Below, one piece after another: positions 26,300 through 35,443 of a DNA stretch of 64,000 nucleotides. The notes beneath the pieces were generated by a model. It saw only the letters and a list, made by a program, of their open reading frames with translations. It ran no database searches and was not told where the DNA came from. Each line of letters opens with the position of its first letter. Position 1 is the stretch's first letter. The translations under genes and the position numbers were made by a program. The stretch is from UBA8941 sp963780545 (lineage in GTDB: Archaea; Thermoproteota; Bathyarchaeia; TCS64), in assembly GCA_963780545.1 (NCBI GenBank), contig CAWACK010000001.1:1-64000 (forward strand), written 5' to 3'.

Positions 26300-28213
26300 C
26301 TACGCGAGAGCATAAGTGTCGAGGTTCTCAGGGGCTATTCCGTAAACGCCTCTCTGCTTCGAGATGACCCTCGAAAGGTTCTCGCATTTCGACTCCTCGC
26401 CGTGGATGACGAAGACGCGTTTTGGTTGCGGGTGGAGCCTTCTAACATAGTTGACGAGTTGCCTCCAGTCACTATGGCCACTGAAGCCCTCGATGGTGTA
26501 GTTCTTCATACCGACGTTGATGATCTCCATTTTGCCATTCTGCCCATACATCTGGGCGCTACCCATTCCCGACTGTATACGCTGACCCATTGTTCCCGCC
26601 ACTTGGTAGCTGACGAAGCAGAGCGCGTTGTTCTCGTCGGGGGCAAGACGTTTGAAGTAGTCTATAACTGGGCCACCCTCCATCATGCCCGCTGTGGCCA
26701 TTATGATGGCCGGGCCGCCTTCAACGATCTCGTCTCGGCTGCTTTGCTGTTTAACCACCGTGAAGTAGTCGCTCTCGAATGGGTTTACTCCGTCGCGGAG
26801 GATCTGGTCGCGGATCTCGCTGCTTAGATACTGAGGGTAGGCTGTGTGGATGCCGGTGACCTCACTGATCATGCCCTCGATATAGACGGGGGCCTCCGTC
26901 ATCTTCCCCTCCTTCATGTACTTGTTGATGACCATCATGATTTCTTGTGCACGCCCCACTGCGGGCACAGGGATCAGCAGCTTTCCCTTCTGAAGGGTCT
27001 TGTTCGCGATCTCGACGAAACTCGCCTCCGTCTCCTCGCGGTCCGGCGTCACGTTATCGGGACCCCCATAAGTGCTCTCCATGATGAGGGTCTCTACTCT
27101 TGGAAACTGTGTTGACGCCGGTTGTAGGAGCTGAGTGGGGCCATACTTGAAGTCGCCCGTGTAGACAACGTTGTGGAGCCCCTTCCCTATGTGGAGGTGG
27201 ACCTGCGCGGAGCCAAGGATGTGACCCGCGTTATGAAGCGTGAGTCTGACGTCAGGACTTATGTCGGTGACTTCGCCATAGCCCAGCGGGATCGTCCTCA
27301 TGATTACCTCTCTAACGTCCTCCGAGCTATAGGGGACGACTCGTCCCTCCTTGCTCGTCACATCGAGGTAGTCGCTTTGCAGTAGCACCATGAGGCTTGC
27401 GGTGGGTTCGGAGCAGTAGATTGGTCCCTCGTAACCGTATTTATAGAGGTATGGGATGAAGCCGCAGTGGTCGAGATGAGCGTGAGTCAAGATTACGGCG
27501 TCAAGCTTTGTGAGGTCGAACTCCTCAGCGTCAAGGCGCGGGTATGCGCCTATGGGATTCGAGGTGCCTGGATTGATCCCGCAATCCATCAGGATCCTGC
27601 TCTCCCGCGTCCTGATGAGGACGGCTGATCTGCCTACTTGACGGGCGGCTCCTAGGAAGGTGACTCTGACGTCGCCACACTGCTGATACATGGGGCGGAA
27701 GATAGATTCTCCAGTATCTCGGAGGAATCTTTCCCGCTCCTTACTCTTCGTGTATAGATAAGCCCTGATTTGCTTGATGGTCGTACTCGGGATTGGAGGG
27801 GACCTTACGACATTAGGGCTCCAGTGTGTTCTCTTAACGATCTCCAGTAGATTCTGCCCGTTCTTACCGATGGCGATGCCAGGTTTCTCCACCTCGAGTA
27901 CCACTTCACCGAGGCTTGGGTCGAAGTAGCTCTGGACGAGCCCCGCCTCCGCGAGGATCTCCTTGACGATCCTCTCACCCTCATTCTCATTGGTGCGAAC
28001 AGATGGGTCGCTACGTACGACTATACGTTTCTTAATGATGCTGGCGATCTCGCCTACGATGTGGCTTTGTTCTATAAGCATCTCGGGCTTCTGGGTATAG
28101 ATGGCGAGGCGTGGACCCTCGAACTCAATCCTTGTTATACCCGCATCTGCGGGTATCTTTTCGAGGATCGTCTTTCTGATCTCTTCGTAACTTAGTCCCT
28201 GGGGCTTCTGCAT
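26300..28213 (-). CDS. aCPSF1 (FttA) KH/beta-CASP ribonuclease
   Basis: The 637-aa protein has two N-terminal KH-like domains (GIAIGKNGQNLLEIVKRTHW contains GKNG), then a metallo-beta-lactamase core with HAHLDH at residues 244-249, GHILGSAQVH, GDFKYGPT and MESTYGG, a beta-CASP region and the C-terminal FSGHSDWRQL and VIHGE motifs. aCPSF1 is the archaeal transcription termination factor that cleaves RNA 3' ends after U-rich stretches. It is full length and intact, 13 bases downstream of the proteasome beta gene. Confidence 0.95.
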   Translation of the reverse strand: MQKPQGLSYEEIRKTILEKIPADAGITRIEFEGPRLAIYTQKPEMLIEQSHIVGEIASIIKKRIVVRSDPSVRTNENEGERIVKEILAEAGLVQSYFDPSLGEVVLEVEKPGIAIGKNGQNLLEIVKRTHWSPNVVRSPPIPSTTIKQIRAYLYTKSKERERFLRDTGESIFRPMYQQCGDVRVTFLGAARQVGRSAVLIRTRESRILMDCGINPGTSNPIGAYPRLDAEEFDLTKLDAVILTHAHLDHCGFIPYLYKYGYEGPIYCSEPTASLMVLLQSDYLDVTSKEGRVVPYSSEDVREVIMRTIPLGYGEVTDISPDVRLTLHNAGHILGSAQVHLHIGKGLHNVVYTGDFKYGPTQLLQPASTQFPRVETLIMESTYGGPDNVTPDREETEASFVEIANKTLQKGKLLIPVPAVGRAQEIMMVINKYMKEGKMTEAPVYIEGMISEVTGIHTAYPQYLSSEIRDQILRDGVNPFESDYFTVVKQQSSRDEIVEGGPAIIMATAGMMEGGPVIDYFKRLAPDENNALCFVSYQVAGTMGQRIQSGMGSAQMYGQNGKMEIINVGMKNYTIEGFSGHSDWRQLVNYVRRLHPQPKRVFVIHGEESKCENLSRVISKQRGVYGIAPENLDTYALA

Positions 28214-28226
28214 CCCTTAACACAAC

Positions 28227-28865
28227 TTAGGATTTTAGTAATGCTTCCTTCTCGACAGGGTTGAGTTCCCTGAAGCCCTTTTTGTCTATTACGGCGATGT
28301 CGAAACTATCGCCGCTATAAGTGTCCCTCTTCATCGCAGAGTCTACTGCCTTCACGACGACGGAGAGCATCTCTTTCACCGATTTGTCCTCTTTATACAT
28401 TGCCTCGAGGACGCCGTAGGCGAAGGGGCTGCCAGAGCCCGTTGAGATCATCTTATCCTCAAGTAGGCTGCCGAATGGGTCCAAGTTGAAGATATGGGGA
28501 CCTGTGTCGTCAAATCCACCGACGATGGCTTGCATAGGTAGGGGAGCACCGGCTTCGCGGTTCTGGAAGAGAATGTTGGACACCAAGTTCGCCGCCGCCT
28601 TCACGGGCATAGGTCGTCCTTTCTCTAACTCGTAGAGCCTCGTGTTAACCTTCAGGATCTCCACGACCCTCTGAGCAACTGCGACGCCACCAGCGATCGT
28701 CATCGCCAGGTTGTCCGTGATCTGGTAGACCTTCTTGGCGTGCTTGCTCGCCACATAGTTCCCAGCTGTGGCGCGTGTGTCAGTGCCGAGAATGACTCCG
28801 TCCTTGCATACGACGCCAACTGTGGTTGTTCCCTTTAATGCCTCAACTTCCCTTGCCATGCTCAT
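28227..28865 (-). CDS. psmB: 20S proteasome beta subunit (catalytic)
   Basis: The 212-aa subunit has a short propeptide ending ALKG, then the catalytic TTTVGVVCKDG, so Thr13 becomes Thr1 after autocleavage. Asp17 (GTDTRATAG) and Lys33 (HAKKVYQI) of the mature chain are present, as is the C-terminal GSGSPFAYGVLE loop. It is the proteolytic subunit of the 20S core. It is paired upstream of aCPSF1. A second beta paralogue that lacks Thr1 lies at 51368. Confidence 0.95.
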   Translation of the reverse strand: MSMAREVEALKGTTTVGVVCKDGVILGTDTRATAGNYVASKHAKKVYQITDNLAMTIAGGVAVAQRVVEILKVNTRLYELEKGRPMPVKAAANLVSNILFQNREAGAPLPMQAIVGGFDDTGPHIFNLDPFGSLLEDKMISTGSGSPFAYGVLEAMYKEDKSVKEMLSVVVKAVDSAMKRDTYSGDSFDIAVIDKKGFRELNPVEKEALLKS

Positions 28866-29026
28866 CCTTCCCCTACTAACGCTCTGAAAGAGGGTATCCT
28901 TAGAAGGAAGACCAAACTTAGATTCTGGGTGTCATTTAAAAACCTTTTCTGTTTACTGAAAAAAGCGCGACCACAGGGGTTATAGCCCACTAGGATCCTC
29001 TTCCTTGTTAGCTCCAAGGGTTTGGG

Positions 29027-30100
29027 ATGTCTTCAAACGACCCAGCTAAGTCGATTCCTGTACATCGCATAGACCTCCCAAGGATAGTTCTAGTTGGGCG
29101 AGGGGTGCTATCCTCACTAAGCGGGATCTGCAGCGAGCTCGGTTACTCAAGGGCCCTCATCGTGACGGGGAAGAATACCTTCAAGGTCGCTGGTGAGCGC
29201 GCCCAGTGGGCCCTAGCTAAAGATGGCATTCAGTCGAACCGGACGATTGTCGAGGATGCCCAGCTGGAGACTGTCGGCCAGGTTATGGATGACGCTAACA
29301 GATCCCATGCTAAGGTCCTCATCGGCGTCGGAGGTGGGAGGAGCATTGACGTCGCTAAACTAGCAGCCGCAAAGACGGGGAACGCCTTCATCAGTATTCC
29401 AACCGTTGCGAGCCATGATGGAATAGCCAGCAGCTTGGCGTCTGTGAAGGGGATGGAGCGACCCTATACGGTGAAGGCGATCTCGCCCGTCGCGGTAATC
29501 ATGGACAGTATTATAATAGCTTCATCACCCTACAGGTTCACTGCTGCGGGTTGCGGAGATGTCATCAGCAAAGCAACTGAGATCGAGGATTGGAAACTTG
29601 CTCACGTCGACCACGGCGATTATTATGGTGCCTACGCAGCAAGCCTCGCCCTGATGAGTAGTGAACTAGTTATGGAGAGTGCCGAGAAGATCCGGCAAAA
29701 TACGACAGAGACAGTGAGGGATCTGCTAGAGGCATTAATCAGCTGCGGCGTCTCAATGAGCATCGCTGGGAGTAGTCGCCCTTGCAGCGGATCAGCCCAT
29801 CTTTTCAGTCACGCTCTTGACCTGATCGTGGATAAACCGGCTCTTCACGGGGAGCAATGTGGAGTCGGTGCTATCATGATGGCGAAACTCCACGGCCTCG
29901 ACTGGGAGAGAATCAGGGGCAGTCTAGAGATAATAGGCGCCCCCATCACTGCCGTGGGTTTAGAAATTCCGAAGGAGAAGATAATCGAGGCCCTTGTCTT
30001 GGCACAGGGGATAAGACCGGATAGGTATACGATTCTCTCTAAGATGAAGCTGGATCGCGCATCCGCTGAGTCTCTTGCGAAGACAACTGGCGTAATATAA
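29027..30100 (+). CDS. egsA: sn-glycerol-1-phosphate dehydrogenase
   Basis: The 357-aa protein matches archaeal G1PDH: IVLVGRGVLSSL, the NAD motif GVGGGRSIDVAKLAA, IPTVASHDGIASS, AAGCGDVISKATEIEDW and metal-binding His in SGSAHLFSHALD. It makes the glycerol-1-phosphate backbone of archaeal membrane lipids, a strong archaeal marker. ATG 29027 with a GGGATG context. It works with the geranylgeranyl reductase at 42818. Confidence 0.94.
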   Translation: MSSNDPAKSIPVHRIDLPRIVLVGRGVLSSLSGICSELGYSRALIVTGKNTFKVAGERAQWALAKDGIQSNRTIVEDAQLETVGQVMDDANRSHAKVLIGVGGGRSIDVAKLAAAKTGNAFISIPTVASHDGIASSLASVKGMERPYTVKAISPVAVIMDSIIIASSPYRFTAAGCGDVISKATEIEDWKLAHVDHGDYYGAYAASLALMSSELVMESAEKIRQNTTETVRDLLEALISCGVSMSIAGSSRPCSGSAHLFSHALDLIVDKPALHGEQCGVGAIMMAKLHGLDWERIRGSLEIIGAPITAVGLEIPKEKIIEALVLAQGIRPDRYTILSKMKLDRASAESLAKTTGVI

Positions 30101-30157
30101 TCTCTTTCACCACATCGCGCTCGCGACGTCACTCGTAGAAGTGTGCAACTAAATTAG

Positions 30158-30175
30158 CATTTCACACGTGAAATG
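30158..30175. promoter_or_regulatory. operator palindrome abutting the Fe-ADH TATA box
   Basis: CATTTCAC-AC-GTGAAATG is a perfect 8-bp dyad with a 2-bp centre. It ends exactly where the TATA-like TTAAATAAA (30176-30184) begins, so a bound dimer would cover the BRE and compete with TFB/TBP. The ATG at 30205 is 25 bases from the TATA centre, which suggests a leaderless, repressible transcript. Confidence 0.7.
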
Positions 30176-30204
30176 TTAAATAAATCTTGATAGAAAAATT
30201 AAGA

Positions 30205-31413
30205 ATGATAAAAATGAGCAACATATTCCATCCTTCACAGATGACTTTTACATTTCAAGTACCCAAGATGATTTTTGGCATAGGTGCAGCCGATAAGCTT
30301 GGAGATGAAGCGAAAGAGTTAGGCGGTAAATCTGCTCTACTTGTTTCCGAAAAAGGTGTCGAAAAGCTCTATGGCTCTCAGTTTAAAGAGGCTTTAGAGA
30401 AAAAGGGCTATTCAGTTACGGTGTTTAACGAGATTGACCCGGATCCACGTGGCATTTCGGCTAACAGAGGCGGCGAAATCGCGAGGGAGGTTAAATGTGA
30501 CCTAGTCGTAGGACTTGGGGGAGGCAGCTCCCTAGATGTCGCCAAGGTGGTTTCAGTCTTGGCGACAAATCCAGTAACGGTAGAAGATCTTGCAAAAAGC
30601 AGATGCAAAGAACTCGTTCAGCCAGGGCTGCCAAAGATACTTTTACCTACGACATCGGGCACTTCCAGTGAAACAAACTCGGGAGTCGTCTTACGTATCG
30701 ACGAAAAACAAAAAACCGATCTGAGTCACTCATATATGCAAGCAAATGTAGCGATTGTTGATCCGCTTCTCACAGTAACACTCCCTCCGAGACCGACCGC
30801 CTACACTGGTATGGATGCTTTTAGCCACGCAATGGGAAGAGTCCTAAACCCTCTACAAAATCCTTTGGCTTACAGCCTTGGTTTGGGGACGATCAGACTT
30901 GTGGGGAAGAATCTGAGGATAGCCTACAATAATGGCACTAACTTAGTGGCCAGGTATTACATGAGTTACGCTGCTTCAATGGCTATAATGGGACCGACTA
31001 GTGGTCTTGGACAGCATCCAGGATCAGACTACTTAACTACTAGGTTCAATATGCCGCATGGCTTCGCTGAGGCGATGTTTCTCCCATATCGTGCGGAGGA
31101 GTTAGTTCCAGTTTGCCCGGAGAAACTCGCGGAGATAGCTAACGCATTGGGAGAGAAAACCGATGGTTTATCACTTAGAGAGGCTGCTCACGTAGCAGCT
31201 TGGGCGATAAAAAAGCTCATCGAAGACTTAAACCTACCAAGCAATCTCAAAGACGCGGGGGTACCGAGGGAAAGGCTGCAGGAGTTTGTTGACTTTATGG
31301 AGCCTCATGGAGATCGTATGGGTGCATATGCTCCTATGAGAATAAATAAGGAAAACGCGACGAAACTTTTTGAAAGAGCTTGGGAAGGAAATGTTGGAGA
31401 GGATTCAAATTAA
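30205..31413 (+). CDS. iron-containing alcohol dehydrogenase
   Basis: This group III Fe-ADH has GLGGGSSLDVAKV for NAD binding, LLPTTSGTSSETNSG, and metal ligands in YTGMDAFSHAMGR, LGQHPGSD and FNMPHGFAEAM. It reversibly reduces an aldehyde or ketone to an alcohol; the substrate is unknown. ATG 30205 or 30214 fits the TATA spacing better than the TTG at 30187. It appears more AT-rich than its neighbours, which hints at acquisition, and a strong operator palindrome controls it. Confidence 0.9.
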   Translation: MIKMSNIFHPSQMTFTFQVPKMIFGIGAADKLGDEAKELGGKSALLVSEKGVEKLYGSQFKEALEKKGYSVTVFNEIDPDPRGISANRGGEIAREVKCDLVVGLGGGSSLDVAKVVSVLATNPVTVEDLAKSRCKELVQPGLPKILLPTTSGTSSETNSGVVLRIDEKQKTDLSHSYMQANVAIVDPLLTVTLPPRPTAYTGMDAFSHAMGRVLNPLQNPLAYSLGLGTIRLVGKNLRIAYNNGTNLVARYYMSYAASMAIMGPTSGLGQHPGSDYLTTRFNMPHGFAEAMFLPYRAEELVPVCPEKLAEIANALGEKTDGLSLREAAHVAAWAIKKLIEDLNLPSNLKDAGVPRERLQEFVDFMEPHGDRMGAYAPMRINKENATKLFERAWEGNVGEDSN

Positions 31414-31714
31414 CCTCTATTTTATTCGTTGTGTGCGAATCTAAGTAGTAGCATTAGATCAATTCTGTCCCTAGGGGTACGCGTGCTGCCCCATTTAGAA
31501 TAGAATTCAAGTGCATACTCTCATCTTGCAAGCGATTATGATAACGATTGTACTCGCGTATCGGTTTCCTCGAATCCATTGGCGTAGAATCTCCTCAGGG
31601 CGTGGGATATGAAGGGTCTCTACTTCTAGGGCGGAGGTGCATTGATTCACTGATAAAGTATCTGCACAAACTACGATGGGGGGAACATGAAAGAGTCAGT
31701 TGCGTACAAATTCG
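31414..31714. other. 301-base intergenic region
   Basis: This lies between the convergent Fe-ADH and esterase genes. I see no open frame with coding character, no RNA fold and no strong repeat. Confidence 0.5.
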
Positions 31715-32686
31715 CTAGTGTTGCTTGGGGTGGCTCTTAAAGAAACCCCAGATAACATCAGTGGCATTGTTTGGCCACTCATGATTTCCGCCAATAAAGG
31801 TGTATAAGATGACCTCAGTACCCTTCAAGCCGTTGGGGTAGACGCTTCTAACTGGATTCCCGGTGGTGTTCTGCGGGGTCTCACTACACCCATCATGATC
31901 CACCCAGAAGGTGACAGAATCATGAACCGACAGAGATGAAAAACCGAATGTGCTCGCGTTCGCCCCGTAGTAATTCGGATCGATCGTACCCATCAATATG
32001 ATGACGGATACAGGCTGCGAGGAATTGTGGATCATATGAAGTGAGGCGGTGGTTTCATTCAAGTGTCCGCCAATAGAACCCGCGACCGGAGCAATGGCAG
32101 CTATCTCATCCGAGAGCTCAGCGCCTAAACGGTACGCCAACATCGCTCCGGCTGAGAATCCCGCGACGTAGATTCTGTCTGGATCTATCCTGTAAACCTG
32201 TTCGACTCTGTTGATTAGCTCCCGTATGAAGCCCACGTCGTCCATGTTATTCTTGTAGGGTTCCCCGAATCCAAATGCCGCATTCCAGCCAAGTCCTATT
32301 CCCTGAGGGTAGACGACGATGAAGCCTTCCTTATCCGATTTATCCATTGGGAAATAGCTCTGCGTTTGAAGCATGTCCTCCGTAAATCCATGTAGCATAA
32401 TTACCAGAGGCGTCGGTTTGTTTGAATCGTAGATTTGTGATACGTGTATAGTGTATGTTCTGTTATAGCCCCCCCATATGAAGCTCTGAGTATTCGTCGT
32501 TCCTGGTGATAGTGGAGATGGTAGTGGTGTTGTGCTGTGAATCTGGCTCGTAGATGATCTAGGACTCGGTATAGATGTTGTGCCAGATATCAATCCAAGG
32601 AAGTATGCTCCGACGCCAGCGATGATCATTATGAATATGATCACAATCGCTTGAACCTGAGTTAAGGCCCTTCGATGCTGGAACAT
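31715..32686 (-). CDS. secreted/anchored carbohydrate esterase (PHB depolymerase/feruloyl-esterase-like)
   Basis: The 323-aa protein begins with a signal anchor (AIVIIFIMIIAGVGAYFLGL), then a Ser/Thr/Pro-rich linker of about 40 residues and an alpha/beta-hydrolase domain of the CE1/LpqC type: LVIMLHGFTEDM, VYPQGIGLGWNAAFGFGEPY, the nucleophile elbow VAGFSAGAMLAYRL (Ser) and a C-terminal GGNHEWPNN (His). Family members cut feruloyl or acetyl esters of plant polysaccharides or polyhydroxybutyrate. It should face the cell exterior. It complements the arabinofuranosidase at 9015 functionally. Confidence 0.8.
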   Translation of the reverse strand: MFQHRRALTQVQAIVIIFIMIIAGVGAYFLGLISGTTSIPSPRSSTSQIHSTTPLPSPLSPGTTNTQSFIWGGYNRTYTIHVSQIYDSNKPTPLVIMLHGFTEDMLQTQSYFPMDKSDKEGFIVVYPQGIGLGWNAAFGFGEPYKNNMDDVGFIRELINRVEQVYRIDPDRIYVAGFSAGAMLAYRLGAELSDEIAAIAPVAGSIGGHLNETTASLHMIHNSSQPVSVIILMGTIDPNYYGANASTFGFSSLSVHDSVTFWVDHDGCSETPQNTTGNPVRSVYPNGLKGTEVILYTFIGGNHEWPNNATDVIWGFFKSHPKQH

Positions 32687-33035
32687 CCCTTATCCTCCTT
32701 CCATTTTTACTTTTCATTAACTAAAACTGCTCAAAATACGCGATTGTTTGATTAAGTATTTACGATTATTCACCAGTAGCTCTTATTTTATTGAGTGTTC
32801 GTGTGTGTGGCCGTATCCTTATTTTCAGCTCCAGCTGATTCAAATGGAATATGTGACGCGAATTGAACGTGTGTAGCTAACTCTTCCAACGTAAACATTT
32901 AAGTCGAAGCTGGTTAGGTTATACGGGCGTGGAAAAAACTCGGCCATGGTGGTACTTCCTATAAACTAGACCTGAATCTAGGTTAACTAACGTTTATATG
33001 AACAGAACCATCATGAAAGCTGAGATTAGCCCTAG
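32687..33035. other. 349-base divergent promoter region
   Basis: No gene is seen. It holds the promoters of the esterase (minus) and cdc48 (plus): a TATA-like CGTTTATATG at about 32990-32999 precedes the cdc48 GTG by about 40 bases. A GTGTGTGTG tract lies near 32804. Confidence 0.5.
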
Positions 33036-35213
33036 GTGGACATTTTGAGTAGCGTCCAGTTGAAAGTAGCTGAGGCAAAACAGCAGAGGGACGTCGGGCG
33101 TAGCATAGCCCGCATGGACTCGGAGACGATGAAAACCCTAGGTGTCACAGTGGGTGATGTCGTCGAGATAGTGGGTAAGAAGTCCACCGCGGCAAAAGCT
33201 TGGCCTGCATACCCTGAGGATCAGGGATTGAGCCTTCTCCGCATCGATGGTTTCATCCGAAAGAACTGCAACGTCAGCATCAACGAGTTCGTTCAGATCA
33301 AGAAAGCGGAGGCTGAGTACGCGGTGTCCGTTAAGTTGGCACCCGTCGACATAAGGATTAGTGTTGATAACGATTTCATTAGGTTCGTTAAGGATCGTCT
33401 CATCGATCGTCCAGCGACCCGTGGTGACACTCTTCTAATCATGATGCTTGGCCACTCAGTTCCCTTCATGGTTGTAAACACACGCCCCGCAGGGATCGTT
33501 AAGATTTCGCCGACAAGCGAGATCCAAATCCTGAGTGAACCAGTACCCGAGATGGAGATGCCTAGTAGGACCACCTATGAGGACATAGGTGGGCTCAATG
33601 AGGAGATACGACGAATACGTGAAATGGTTGAGTTACCTCTTAGGCATCCTGAGATCTTCCAGCGCCTTGGCATTGATCCACCTAAGGGCGTCCTCCTTCA
33701 CGGTCCACCAGGCTGCGGCAAAACGTTGCTGGCCAGAGCTGTCGCTAACGAATCGGACGCTAACTTTTATGCAATAAACGGTCCCGAAATCATGAGTAAG
33801 TTCTACGGCGAGTCCGAGGGCAGGCTGAGGAAGATGTTCGAGGACGCCGAGAAGAATGCACCCAGCATCCTATTCATAGATGAGATTGACGCCATTGCCC
33901 CTAAGAGAAGTGAGGTAACTGGTGAGGTTGAGAGACGCGTCGTAGCCCAACTCCTCGCTAGCATGGACGGATTGAAGAGCAGGGGTCATATAATAGTCAT
34001 AGGAGCAACAAACAGACCCGACGCTATAGATGAAGCCCTTAGGCGTCCCGGTAGATTCGACAGGGAGATCGAGATAGCCATTCCCGGGAGGGAAGGACGT
34101 CTAGAGATCCTTCAGATCCACACTCGTGGAATGCCTTTGGCAGAGGACGTAAATCTTCAAAAGGTCTCTGAGATTACCCACGGTTACACTGGAGCCGACC
34201 TTGAGGCACTTAGCCGTGAGGCTGCCATGAAGGCCCTTCGAAGATATCTGCCTAAGATCGACCTTGAGCAGAAGAGGATTCCTCACGAGGTCCTCGACCA
34301 GATGGTCGTTACCACTGAGGATATTAGGGGAGCCTTCCGCGAGGTCACACCTACTGCGATGCGTGAGGTCTATGTAGAGACGCCGAACGTTCCCTGGGAT
34401 GATGTTGGCGGTCTCGAAGAAGTCAAGCAGTCGCTGAAGGAGGCTGTCGAATGGCCTCTAAAAACACCTGAACGTTTTACGCGCCTTGGAATCCAGCCTC
34501 CGAAGGGAATACTCCTCCACGGTCCTCCAGGTTGCGGCAAAACACTCTTAGCCAGAGCGGTCGCAACCGAGTCCGAGGCGAACTTCATCAGCATACGTGG
34601 CCCAGAAATATTCAGTAAATGGGTCGGTGAATCCGAAAAGGCGATACGCGAGACCTTCAGAAAGGCACGCATGGCTGCACCGAGCATCATATTCTTCGAT
34701 GAGTTCGACGCACTCGTCCCATCGAGGGGAGGGGGAGGCGACAACCGCGTAACAGAGCGCGTCATAAGTCAGCTCCTAACCGAGATAGATGGCCTGATGA
34801 GCCTACAGAACATCGTAGTTATCGCCGCAACGAATCGCCCAGACATGATCGACCCCGCTATACTCCGCCCCGGGAGGTTTGACAGGCGCGTCTACGTCCC
34901 TCCACCCGATAATGAAGCAAGGCTACGCATACTCCAGATAAAAACGAAGGACATGCCTCTCGAGAAGGTCAAGGTTGAGGATCTGGCTAAAAAGATGCAG
35001 GGATACAGTGGCGCAGACATCGACTCCATCTGCCGTGAGGCAGCCATCAACGCCCTGCGAAGGGACCCCGAAACGTCAAAGGTCACCGGAGCAGACTTCG
35101 ATAAGGTCATGGCTGAAATAGTGCCCTCGATTACTCCAGAGATGGAGAAGTGGTATCTGGACACGAACAAACGTATCCGGGACCAGCAAAAGCCTCCGAT
35201 GGACATTGCATAG
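33036..35213 (+). CDS. Cdc48/p97/VAT family AAA+ ATPase
   Basis: The 725-aa protein has an N-domain (about 1-180) followed by two AAA modules. Both carry Walker A GPPGCGKTLLARA (near residues 222 and 494), Walker B (ILFIDEIDAIAP; IIFFDEFDALVP) and arginine-finger regions (RRPGRFDREI; LRPGRFDRRV). It is a hexameric unfoldase that feeds the proteasome. The start is GTG 33036 after a TATA-like element. It is first in a plus-strand run with a winged-helix protein and fen1, with gaps of 8 and 12 bases. Confidence 0.95.
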   Translation: MDILSSVQLKVAEAKQQRDVGRSIARMDSETMKTLGVTVGDVVEIVGKKSTAAKAWPAYPEDQGLSLLRIDGFIRKNCNVSINEFVQIKKAEAEYAVSVKLAPVDIRISVDNDFIRFVKDRLIDRPATRGDTLLIMMLGHSVPFMVVNTRPAGIVKISPTSEIQILSEPVPEMEMPSRTTYEDIGGLNEEIRRIREMVELPLRHPEIFQRLGIDPPKGVLLHGPPGCGKTLLARAVANESDANFYAINGPEIMSKFYGESEGRLRKMFEDAEKNAPSILFIDEIDAIAPKRSEVTGEVERRVVAQLLASMDGLKSRGHIIVIGATNRPDAIDEALRRPGRFDREIEIAIPGREGRLEILQIHTRGMPLAEDVNLQKVSEITHGYTGADLEALSREAAMKALRRYLPKIDLEQKRIPHEVLDQMVVTTEDIRGAFREVTPTAMREVYVETPNVPWDDVGGLEEVKQSLKEAVEWPLKTPERFTRLGIQPPKGILLHGPPGCGKTLLARAVATESEANFISIRGPEIFSKWVGESEKAIRETFRKARMAAPSIIFFDEFDALVPSRGGGGDNRVTERVISQLLTEIDGLMSLQNIVVIAATNRPDMIDPAILRPGRFDRRVYVPPPDNEARLRILQIKTKDMPLEKVKVEDLAKKMQGYSGADIDSICREAAINALRRDPETSKVTGADFDKVMAEIVPSITPEMEKWYLDTNKRIRDQQKPPMDIA

Positions 35214-35221
35214 GTGACTGA

Positions 35222-35431
35222 ATGGACGCTAAACTCATACCTTCAACCGTCGTCGAGGCCCTCGGGAAGGGCGGAGCCCAAGAGTTTGACGAACTCCTTA
35301 AGCAGGTGCTGAAGTACCAGAGCGACCTTAATCAGACTGAGTTCAGCAGAATCCTCATGGAGATGGAGGTTCAGGGCTTGGTCAGGGTCACTAAGATGGC
35401 TAAAGGTAAGAGACGTATAGAGCTCGTATAG
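35222..35431 (+). CDS. small winged-helix-like protein
   Basis: The 69-aa product has helices (PSTVVEALGK; FDELLKQVLKY; NQTEFSRILMEMEVQGLV) and a terminal basic beta hairpin (RVTKMAKGKRRIELV), the pattern of a winged helix-turn-helix. It lies between cdc48 and fen1 with 8- and 12-base gaps, so it is in their operon. It could bind DNA or act as an adaptor for either neighbour; no experimental role is known to me. Confidence 0.65.
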   Translation: MDAKLIPSTVVEALGKGGAQEFDELLKQVLKYQSDLNQTEFSRILMEMEVQGLVRVTKMAKGKRRIELV

Positions 35432-35443
35432 GAGACCATCGCG

